Origin: an uncultured Collinsella sp. | GTDB taxonomy: Bacteria > Actinomycetota > Coriobacteriia > Coriobacteriales > Coriobacteriaceae | DNA length: 6,559 nt | Assembly (NCBI GenBank): GCA_958446785.1 | Contig: CAUCXP010000090.1 | Span: 1 to 6,559, forward strand | Direction of reading: 5' to 3' | Shown here: positions 1-5,064 of the stretch, in pieces | How the letters are laid out: every line of letters begins with the position of its first letter | Position numbering within the stretch: the stretch's first letter is position 1 | Made by a program: the position numbers and the translations under genes | Notes under the pieces: generated by a model | What the model saw: only the letters and a program-made list of their open reading frames with translations | Databases searched by the model: none | Told to the model about the DNA's origin: nothing

Positions 1-600
1 GAGCTTCTGGCCTGCCTGCCGGCAGATCAGGTAAGGGAAACGCAGGAGTTCTACGCGGAGGCCATCGCCGACCGTATGGAGGACGGCATGACGGAGGCCG
101 AGGCTGTGGCCGCCATGGGCACGCTCGGTGAGGTCGCCGAGGCAACGCTCGACGAACTGCCCGCCGTGCCGCGCGCAATTGCGAGGACCAAGCGCAAGAG
201 CACGGCGCTTCTATGGGCGCTCGCCATCGTGGGCTCTCCGGTATGGATTCCGCTGCTGCTCGCGTTCGTCGCCGTTGCCGCTACAGTCTACATCTGCATT
301 TGGGTTCTTGCGCTCTGCGTGTGGATCGTGGCCGCGGCATTCGGGGGCGCGGGCGTGGTGGGGCTCCTGTTCACCGCGGACGGCATCATTATCGGGCATG
401 TTCCGTACGTTTTAACCTCGATGGGAATGGGATTCGTTTCCATCGGTGTGGCGCTCCTCGCGGGAGCCGGTGCCTGGACGGCGTCCAAGCAGATCGCGTG
501 CCTCTCTGCCCTTTGGGCGAAGAAAGCCGTTTCGCCCTTCTGGAAAGATCGAGGCAATAAGAGCCGCAGGGGCGCTGAAGCGGCGCCGCTTACGGCATAG
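1..600 (+). CDS. HAAS/DUF1700 family membrane protein, 5'-truncated by window edge
   Basis: The frame is open from base 1, so the gene begins upstream; 199 residues are visible and probably only about 10-15 are missing. The first ~55 residues are the acidic helical HAAS (DUF1700) pattern: 'LLACLPADQV', a Tyr/Glu-rich helix, then 'DGMTEAEAVAAMGTLGEVA'. This is followed by a basic linker (RTKRKS) and about three hydrophobic segments (roughly residues 67-90, 93-123 and 136-157), then a basic cytoplasmic-looking tail. The internal ATG at position 76 is not the true start because the HAAS homology extends upstream of it. In known genomes such proteins usually sit between a PadR-type regulator gene and a DUF4097 putative-adhesin gene. 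The next gene here fits that pattern, and the regulator would lie just outside the window. The biochemical role is not established; a part in envelope signalling is inference. The stop at 598-600 is 14 bases before the next start. Confidence 0.85.
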   Translation, partial: ELLACLPADQVRETQEFYAEAIADRMEDGMTEAEAVAAMGTLGEVAEATLDELPAVPRAIARTKRKSTALLWALAIVGSPVWIPLLLAFVAVAATVYICIWVLALCVWIVAAAFGGAGVVGLLFTADGIIIGHVPYVLTSMGMGFVSIGVALLAGAGAWTASKQIACLSALWAKKAVSPFWKDRGNKSRRGAEAAPLTA

Positions 601-614
601 GAAGGAGTGCAAAC

Positions 615-878
615 ATGTCCAGCGTAAAAAAGATTTACCTTGCCGTAGCGGGTGGGCTTGTTGCCACGGGGCTCGTCCTGGCTGCTATCGGATTTGTGGC
701 CTCCGGCTTTAACCTCGCTGTGTTCAACACACAGATCGACCTGCGCGATGACACCATCATTCTGGGTGGTGTTGAAATAGACGACCCGACAGGGCTTCCA
801 CTCATCGAGCAGCTTGCCGAGGTCGGCGAGATCCATATTGGATCTGCAACGACTGGTTCGTCTTCTCCTCGCAAATGA
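615..878 (+). CDS. Short membrane-anchored protein, likely truncated DUF4097-type putative adhesin
   Basis: This is an 87-residue ORF. The ATG has a clear AAGGAG ribosome site at 602-607 with 7-base spacing and follows the DUF1700 gene by 14 bases, so the pair looks like one operon. Residues ~6-31 form one hydrophobic helix after a short basic start (SSVKK), giving an N-terminal anchor with the rest outside. Residues ~32-78 (Asn/Asp-rich, 'DDTIILGGVEIDD', then 'LIEQLAEVGEIHIG') resemble the start of surface proteins that accompany DUF1700 genes; these usually run on for 200 or more residues in a beta-rich DUF4097 domain. Here the frame ends after a low-complexity tail, TTGSSSPRK, and no continuation is seen in any plus-strand frame. 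I infer a truncation near 840-880, beside mobile-element debris. It could instead be a genuinely short protein; only comparison with relatives can decide. Confidence 0.6.
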   Translation: MSSVKKIYLAVAGGLVATGLVLAAIGFVASGFNLAVFNTQIDLRDDTIILGGVEIDDPTGLPLIEQLAEVGEIHIGSATTGSSSPRK

Positions 879-880
879 TC

Positions 881-1039
881 GAGCTCGTAGCAGCCGTCCC
901 CCCTTCGGGCGCACCACGACGGGCATGAGCACGCCGCGCTCGGAGCCTTTTTGCGAGACCTTCCGTCACGCTCTTCCTGCGTGGTGAACCGGTCATCGAC
1001 CGACGAGAGGCTGATGGGAATCTCTCGACTTCGGGCCAA
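881..1039 (-). pseudogene. Decayed ParB-like N-terminal fragment with frameshifts and an internal deletion
   Basis: No single frame is intact, but pieces in three minus-strand frames join into a ParB/Spo0J-like N-terminal region. At 1039-962 one frame reads REIPISLSSVDD followed by RFTTQEERD, like the leader of plasmid/ICE-type ParB proteins. At 963-943 a second frame gives EGLAKRL. At 941-900 a third frame gives ERGVLMPVVVRPKG, the strand before the ParB nucleotide-binding box. At 898-881 the first frame resumes with DGCYEL. The GHRR box that should follow is absent, and about 35 residues that normally lie between the first two pieces are missing. The last frame change coincides with a run of six G on the minus strand (898-903 plus); five G would restore RPKGDGCYEL. 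Family assignment is from memory of ParB sequences. It suggests a remnant of a plasmid or integrative element, not a working partition gene. Confidence 0.5.
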
Positions 1040-1216
1040 TCCCGCTCACCGATCTGGTCTTCCTTCGTGATGCGCACATAAGCGAGCAGACACCGCGCAG
1101 TGCTTCAGCGCGGCCGCACTTCCACGTCTATGACGGAGGTGCCCGGCGGCGTCTTGGCAATCCCCTTGTTTGCAGGCGTTAGCGCGTGGGGATCGCCCAC
1201 TCGGGGGTCGAGGCCG

Positions 1217-1333
1217 CCGAGGACGGCGGCGAACCTCGCGGTGTCATTCGACATCGCGAGGTTCCCGGACCATGACCACCTGGCCTCGTACCGCGGCATA
1301 GCCCCAAGGGTGAGGAGCTTCGGCACGTCGATC
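1217..1333 (+). pseudogene. IS110-family transposase fragment (transposase_20 region)
   Basis: This plus-strand frame contains PRTAANLAVS, then DIARFPDHDHLASYRGIAP and RVRSFGTSI. That order matches the C-terminal transposase_20 (IS116/IS110/IS902) domain, where a GxGxxTA turn leads to a 'D...F...LASY.GLAP....SG.SI' block. Immediately upstream the residues GVEA, expected before PRTAA, lie in another frame, so a one-base shift is likely. The conserved block that normally follows (a basic RQGNK-like stretch and later helices) is missing after 1333, as is the whole N-terminal DEDD catalytic domain. A longer open frame spans 1100-1498 but runs into antisense livF, and only this part resembles a known protein. 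It is a dead remnant; no ends or target duplication could be recognised. Confidence 0.65.
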
Positions 1334-1358
1334 AGGGCGCCCGCGCAGCGTCGGCCGG

Positions 1359-1382
1359 TCCGCCGTTCGGCAGAACGGCGGA
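1359..1382 (-). terminator. GC-rich hairpin just downstream of livF, possible operon terminator lacking a U-tract
   Basis: A perfect 9-bp inverted repeat (1359-1367 with 1374-1382, core CCGCCGTT/AACGGCGG) with a 6-base loop begins 6 bases beyond the livF stop codon on the minus strand. Position and stability suit a transcription end or a 3'-protecting hairpin. On the livF-sense strand the bases after the stem are GC-rich with no run of U, so a standard intrinsic terminator is not complete. The U-tract may have been lost with the rearranged sequence beyond. Confidence 0.5.
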
Positions 1383-1387
1383 AGTCC

Positions 1388-2101
1388 CTAACCGCCCAGG
1401 TAGGCTTTACGCACGTTGTCGTCGTGCAGGAGCTCTTGGCCGGTGCCGGTCATGGTGATCTTGCCGGTCTCGAGCACGTAGCCGCGCGTGGCGATTGAAA
1501 GCGCCATCTGGGCGTTCTGCTCGACCAGAAGCACCGTGGTACCGGCCTTGTGCAGGTCCTCGACAATCTGGAAGATCTGCTCAATCAGAATCGGCGCCAG
1601 GCCCATGGAAGGCTCGTCGAGCATGAGCAGCTTGGGGTTGCTCATAAGGGCGCGGCCCATAACGAGCATCTGCTGCTCGCCTCCCGAAAGGGTACCGGCG
1701 ACTTGGCGACGGCGCTCCTTAAGGCGAGGGAACTGCTCGTAGACGCGCTCAAGGCCCGGAGCAACCGTGGACTTGGGCTGCGTGTAGGCGCCCATCTCCA
1801 GGTTCTCCTCGACCGTCATCTGCAAAAAGGCGCGACGGCCCTCGGGCACCTGGGCCAGACCCTTGCCCACCAGCTTGTCGGCAGGCGTGTGGGTAATATC
1901 CTCGCCCATAAACTTGATGGAGCCGGTCTTGGAACGCAGCAGGCCCGAGACGGTTTTAAGCGTTGTAGACTTACCGGCACCGTTCGCGCCGATCAAGGCC
2001 ACGATCTCGCCCTCGTTGACGTTAAAGGAGATGTCCTTGATGGCGTGGATAGCGCCGTACCAGACGTTGATGTTGTAGACGGAAAGCATCGGCTCTGCCA
2101 T
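1388..2101 (-). CDS. livF: Branched-chain amino acid ABC transporter ATP-binding protein LivF
   Basis: This 237-residue cytoplasmic ATPase is one of two nucleotide-binding subunits of the LIV-I (HAAT) importer and pairs with LivG to drive uptake through LivH/LivM. Visible motifs are the Walker A GANGAGKST at residues 38-46, the Q-loop in AQVPEGR (Q84), the signature LSGGEQQ at 138-144, Walker B LLMLDEP at 158-164, and the switch position in LLVEQN at 191-196. LivF proteins carry Gln instead of the usual switch His, and this one does too. The length is normal for LivF. The ATG at 2099-2101 directly abuts the livG TAA stop with no gap, and GGAG at 2108-2111 with 6-base spacing supports it, so translation is probably coupled to livG. 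It is the last gene of the operon. Confidence 0.95.
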   Translation of the reverse strand: MAEPMLSVYNINVWYGAIHAIKDISFNVNEGEIVALIGANGAGKSTTLKTVSGLLRSKTGSIKFMGEDITHTPADKLVGKGLAQVPEGRRAFLQMTVEENLEMGAYTQPKSTVAPGLERVYEQFPRLKERRRQVAGTLSGGEQQMLVMGRALMSNPKLLMLDEPSMGLAPILIEQIFQIVEDLHKAGTTVLLVEQNAQMALSIATRGYVLETGKITMTGTGQELLHDDNVRKAYLGG

Positions 2102-2962
2102 TTAGTTCTCCCCCTTATCCTGCTTGCCCAGATACGCCTCGATAACGGCTTCGTTGTTCTGGATTTCCTCGGCCGTGCCCTTGGCGATGACCTTGCCAAA
2201 GTTAAGCACGCAGATGCCCTCGCAGATGTTCATGACGAGCGACATGTCGTGCTCGATCAGCATGATGGCAATGCCAAAGGTGTCGCGGATCTTTACGATG
2301 TTCGCCATGAGCTCCGCGGTCTCGGACGGATTCATGCCGGCGGCAGGCTCGTCGAGCAGCAACAGCTTGGGGTTGGTGGCAAGCGCGCGGACAATCTCCA
2401 GGCGACGCTGGGCGCCGTAAGGCAGCGATCCGGCCTGCTCGTTTGCCAGATGCTCCATATCAAAGATGGAGAGCAGCTCCATGGCGCGCTCATGGGCGGC
2501 CTTCTCGTGCTTCCAATACGTCGGCAGGCGCAGCACGCCCTCAAAACCGGAGTAACGCTCCTGGTTGTGCAGACCGACCTTTACGTTATCCTCCACCGTC
2601 ATGGTGTTAAACAGGCGGATGTTTTGGAAGGTGCGGGCGATGCCCATGCGGTTGACCTGGTAGACGGACTTGCCCGAGGTGTCCTCGCCATCGAGCAGAA
2701 TGGTGCCGTGCGTGGGCTGGTATACCTTGGTGAGCAGGTTGAAGACCGTGGTCTTACCGGCACCGTTGGGACCGATCAGACCGGCGATCTCGGTCTTGCC
2801 GATAGTCAGGCTAAAGTCGTCGACCGCTTTGAGGCCGCCGAACTCAATGCCCAGGTGGATGCACTCGAGCGCCGGGCGCAGGCCCAGGTCGCGATCGGGA
2901 ACGATGGCGCCAGAAGGATACGGGACCATCTTGCCCTTGTTGAACTCAAATTTACTGGGCAT
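2102..2962 (-). CDS. livG: Branched-chain amino acid ABC transporter ATP-binding protein LivG
   Basis: This is the second ATPase subunit of the LIV-I importer, 286 residues from the chosen start. Motifs are the Walker A GPNGAGKTT at 64-72, the Q-loop TFQNIRLF (Q113), the signature LPYGAQR at 180-186 (the LivG-type variant of LSGGQ), Walker B LLLLDEP at 200-206, and a normal switch His in IEHDM (H238). The frame stays open upstream to 2989, but an AGGAGGT ribosome site at 2971-2977 lies 8 bases before the ATG at 2960-2962, so I use that start. It overlaps the end of livM by 11 bases, a typical coupled arrangement. About 25 residues precede the usual LivG N-terminus (PSKFEFNKGKMVPYPSG...), and I cannot assign them a function. 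The catalytic core looks complete. Confidence 0.94.
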   Translation of the reverse strand: MPSKFEFNKGKMVPYPSGAIVPDRDLGLRPALECIHLGIEFGGLKAVDDFSLTIGKTEIAGLIGPNGAGKTTVFNLLTKVYQPTHGTILLDGEDTSGKSVYQVNRMGIARTFQNIRLFNTMTVEDNVKVGLHNQERYSGFEGVLRLPTYWKHEKAAHERAMELLSIFDMEHLANEQAGSLPYGAQRRLEIVRALATNPKLLLLDEPAAGMNPSETAELMANIVKIRDTFGIAIMLIEHDMSLVMNICEGICVLNFGKVIAKGTAEEIQNNEAVIEAYLGKQDKGEN

Positions 2963-4043
2963 CGGCTGCCACCTCCTTCTTGGAAGCAAAGCGGTCCTTA
3001 ATGCGTACGAAGAACGCCTTGAGCTGCGGGTTGTTGGTAAAGATCATGACCAGGATCAGCACGATGGCGTAGATGAGCATGCGGTAGTCCGAGAACTGAC
3101 GGAGCAGCTCAGGAAGCACCGTGAGCAACGCCGCCGCGATGACGGAGCCGCGCATATTGCCCAGACCACCCAGGACCACGAACACCAGGATGAGGATCGA
3201 CGTGTTGAAGTCGAACTTGGTGGCGGAGAGCTGCGAGAAGTTACCGCCGAAGAGAGCTCCGGCAGCACCGGCGAGGGCAGCGGAAACCACGAAGGCGATC
3301 ATGCGGTACTCGGTGACGGAGATGCCTACGGACTCGGCTGCAATCTTGTTATCGCGCACGGCCATAATGGCACGGCCGGTACGGCTGCGAACCAGGTTGA
3401 GCACGATCACGAGTGCAACCATAACCAGGATGGCACCGGCGAGGAAGGTCGAGTACGTCGACACGCCCGAGGCGCCCTGGGCGCCCTTGATGATGGCGGT
3501 ACCGTCCTCGAGCAGGTGCAGATCGTCGATCGTGGAGTTACCCGTGATGTTAAAGATCACGTGCAAGCCGCGAGAATCGACGCCCACGATAAGGCAGGTG
3601 ACAATCTCTTTGATGATCTCGCCAAAGGCCAGCGTCACGATAGCCAGGTAATCGCCGCTCAGGCGCAGGACCGGGATACCGATCAAGAAGCCCAAGATGG
3701 CGGCGGCGATAGCGCCGACCACGATGCTGATGACAAGACGCACCGGATCGGAGGGAACGGCGCTCTCGAGGGCGACCGCGGTAACGATGCCCGTATAGGC
3801 ACCGACGCTCATAAAGCCCGCGTGGCCCAGCGACAAGTCGCCCGCGATGCCGACGACGACGAGGTTAAGGGAGATGTCCATGACGATATAGGCCGTGATG
3901 GGAACCAACTGACCGGCGATCATGCGCGGGATCATATGGTTGGACTGCATAAAGAACACGATGGCAAATGCCACGATGCACATGGCGTACGTGACAAAGT
4001 CGTGACGCGTCTGCTTGTCTTTAAGAAACTTCATAACGCTCAC
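2952..4043 (-). CDS. livM: Branched-chain amino acid ABC transporter permease LivM
   Basis: This 363-residue integral membrane permease forms the transport channel with LivH. Hydrophobic segments occur at roughly residues 16-33, 42-66, 72-92, 102-124, 132-154, 200-217, 246-268, 281-310 and 322-337. Family motifs are GDLSLGHAGFMSVGAY (68-83), LSGDYLAIVTLAFGEI (128-143), the cytoplasmic EAA-like loop GRAIMAVRDNKIAAESVGI (223-241) that docks on the ATPases, and GGLGNMRGS (292-300). The last ~25 residues are basic and cytoplasmic. The start is uncertain between GTG at 4043, directly after the livH stop with AGAAGG 5 bases before it, and ATG at 4034, three codons in, with AGGTGA about 5 bases before it. 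The difference does not affect the domain. The 3' end overlaps livG by 11 bases. Confidence 0.93.
   Translation of the reverse strand: MSVMKFLKDKQTRHDFVTYAMCIVAFAIVFFMQSNHMIPRMIAGQLVPITAYIVMDISLNLVVVGIAGDLSLGHAGFMSVGAYTGIVTAVALESAVPSDPVRLVISIVVGAIAAAILGFLIGIPVLRLSGDYLAIVTLAFGEIIKEIVTCLIVGVDSRGLHVIFNITGNSTIDDLHLLEDGTAIIKGAQGASGVSTYSTFLAGAILVMVALVIVLNLVRSRTGRAIMAVRDNKIAAESVGISVTEYRMIAFVVSAALAGAAGALFGGNFSQLSATKFDFNTSILILVFVVLGGLGNMRGSVIAAALLTVLPELLRQFSDYRMLIYAIVLILVMIFTNNPQLKAFFVRIKDRFASKKEVAADAQ
2971..2977 (-). promoter_or_regulatory. Shine-Dalgarno site that sets the livG start
   Basis: On the minus strand this reads AGGAGGT, 8 bases before the ATG at 2962 and inside the 3' end of livM. It favours that ATG over the upstream in-frame codon at 2989, which would add nine residues encoded within livM. 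Confidence 0.8.
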
Positions 4044-4925
4044 CTACACCTTCTCGGGGACGTACTTGCCCAAGAGGCCGGCAGGCTTGACGAGCAGGAC
4101 GATAATCAGAACACCAAAGACGATGGAGTTGGCAAGGCTCGTGGAAATGTAGGCCTGAGCCATCGCCTCGATGATGCCGATGAGAATGCCGCCGACAAAG
4201 GCACCGGGAATGGAGCCGATGCCGCCGAAGACGGCAGCGTCGAACGCCTTGATGCCGGGCATGGCGCCCGTGGTGGGCTGCAGCACCGGCGAGTAGGAGC
4301 ACAGGAGCACGCCGGCGATGGCGGCAAGTGCCGAGCCGATGGCAAACGTCATCGAGATGGTGCGGTTGACGTTGATGCCCATGAGCTGAGCGGCGGCCTT
4401 GTCCTCGGACACGGCACGCATTGCCTTGCCCATCTTGGTCTTACCCGTAAAGAACATCAGGCCGGCCATGATAACCAGGCAGGCGACGATGGTGACGAGC
4501 GATACGGCGCTCACGTTGAACTTGGCCAAGAACTCCGGCACCGGGAAGGTGACGAGCGAAGTGAAGTTCTTGGGCGTGGCGCCCCACAGAAGCTGCGCGG
4601 CGTTCTGCAGGAAGTAGGACACGCCGATAGCCGTGATCAGAACGGCCAGCGGCCCCGCCTGGCGCAGCGGCTTATAGGCCAGGCCCTCAATGAGAACACC
4701 GAGAACCGTGCAGACCGCGCAAGAGAGAATTACAGATGCCCAGCCCGGGAGGCCGAGATACGACGTGGCGCAGAACGAGATATAGGCACCGACCATGATG
4801 ACGTCGCCGTGAGCGAAGTTCAGCATCTTGGCGATACCGTAGACCATGGTGTAGCCCAACGCGATGATGGCGTAGACGCTGCCCATGGACAGGCCGTTGA
4901 CCAGGTATTGGATAAAGACCGTCAT
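4044..4925 (-). CDS. livH: Branched-chain amino acid ABC transporter permease LivH
   Basis: This is the first permease subunit of the LIV-I importer, 293 residues from the chosen start and a normal LivH length. It is almost entirely membrane-embedded, with the family blocks GYTMVYGIAKMLNFAHGD (24-41), LITAIGVSYFLQNAAQLLWG (96-115), the EAA-like ATPase-docking loop GKAMRAVSEDKAAAQLMGI (166-184), and AVFGGIGSIPGAFVGG (231-246). The frame is open back to 5018, but that segment is non-coding spacer in character (hairpins, no permease homology). The ATG at 4923-4925 has AAAGGGGG at 4935-4942 with 9-base spacing, whereas the ATG at 4932-4934 touches that purine run and is too close. Its stop abuts the livM GTG. 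It lies 139 bases after livK. Confidence 0.94.
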   Translation of the reverse strand: MTVFIQYLVNGLSMGSVYAIIALGYTMVYGIAKMLNFAHGDVIMVGAYISFCATSYLGLPGWASVILSCAVCTVLGVLIEGLAYKPLRQAGPLAVLITAIGVSYFLQNAAQLLWGATPKNFTSLVTFPVPEFLAKFNVSAVSLVTIVACLVIMAGLMFFTGKTKMGKAMRAVSEDKAAAQLMGINVNRTISMTFAIGSALAAIAGVLLCSYSPVLQPTTGAMPGIKAFDAAVFGGIGSIPGAFVGGILIGIIEAMAQAYISTSLANSIVFGVLIIVLLVKPAGLLGKYVPEKV

Positions 4926-4934
4926 GTTCCACAT

Positions 4935-4942
4935 CCCCCTTT
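4935..4942 (-). promoter_or_regulatory. Ribosome-binding purine run for livH
   Basis: The minus strand reads AAAGGGGG, 9 bases before the ATG at 4925 and immediately adjacent to an in-frame ATG at 4934. Spacing selects the downstream ATG. The run is all-G at its core and not AGGAGG, so it may be somewhat weaker than the livK and livG sites. Confidence 0.6.
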
Positions 4943-4971
4943 CGAATAGGTTTCCAGTTGATGTATGAAAC

Positions 4972-4991
4972 AGGGACGTTACGTTGTCCCT
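4972..4991 (-). other. Small hairpin upstream of livH
   Basis: AGGGAC (4972-4977) and GTCCCT (4986-4991) form a perfect 6-bp stem with an 8-base loop in the livK-livH spacer. On the transcribed minus strand it is followed by GUUUCAU, too weak for a clear terminator. It may act with the larger hairpin at 5002-5033 in attenuation or mRNA stability; this is inferred from position only. Confidence 0.4.
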
Positions 4992-5001
4992 AGATACCAA
5001 G

Positions 5002-5033
5002 CAAGCAGGGAAGGCCAAAACCTCCCCTGCTTG
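5002..5033 (-). other. Stem-loop in the livK-livH spacer
   Basis: CAAGCAGGG (5002-5010) and CCCTGCTTG (5025-5033) form a perfect 9-bp stem with a 14-base loop, 31 bases beyond the livK stop in the transcribed direction. No U-run follows, so it is more likely an mRNA 3'-protecting or processing hairpin, or a partial terminator, than a full stop. Such elements between a binding-protein gene and its permease genes are known in other ABC operons to raise binding-protein levels; for this locus that role is inferred. Confidence 0.5.
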
Positions 5034-5064
5034 GGACCAAAACCGCTCTATGTAAGGCGGCCAA

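Larger units (their letters stand above)
879..1387. other. Degenerate intergenic stretch, no intact gene
   Basis: These 509 bases lie between the truncated plus-strand ORF and the convergent end of livF. Besides the ParB-like and IS110-like fragments and the hairpin near livF, nothing is recognisable. In 1040-1216 the minus strand has a short open stretch ending in a Pro/Val-rich sequence (TPPGTSVIDVEVRPR) that reads like protein but that I cannot assign. No promoter, RNA gene or intact insertion-sequence end was found. Pieces on both strands and in several frames fit a deletion or insertion scar. Confidence 0.6.

Noticed and set aside
288..932. Long minus-strand open frame opposite the DUF1700 and truncated adhesin genes
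   Set aside because: Only its first ~11 codons match anything (part of the ParB-like remnant). The rest is antisense to two plus-strand ORFs and has no protein-like pattern.
1054..1083. Minus-strand AYVRITKEDQ, reminiscent of the N-terminus of serine recombinases
   Set aside because: Only about ten residues, no catalytic Ser context and no continuation in any frame. Likely coincidence.
1550..3001. A 483-codon plus-strand open frame antisense to livF and livG
   Set aside because: Same antisense artefact: Leu/Asp/His/Gly-rich translation, no ribosome site and no recognisable family, over two well-identified ATPases.
2670..4949. A 759-codon plus-strand open frame antisense to livH, livM and part of livG
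   Set aside because: It is extremely rich in His, Asp, Gly and Arg and has no domain pattern. It is the stop-free antisense frame expected opposite GC-rich genes whose minus-strand proteins are clearly real.
4926..5018. Upstream extension of livH to the first in-frame start at 5018
   Set aside because: The extension has no permease homology, overlaps the hairpin region, and the purine run at 4935-4942 points to the ATG at 4925.
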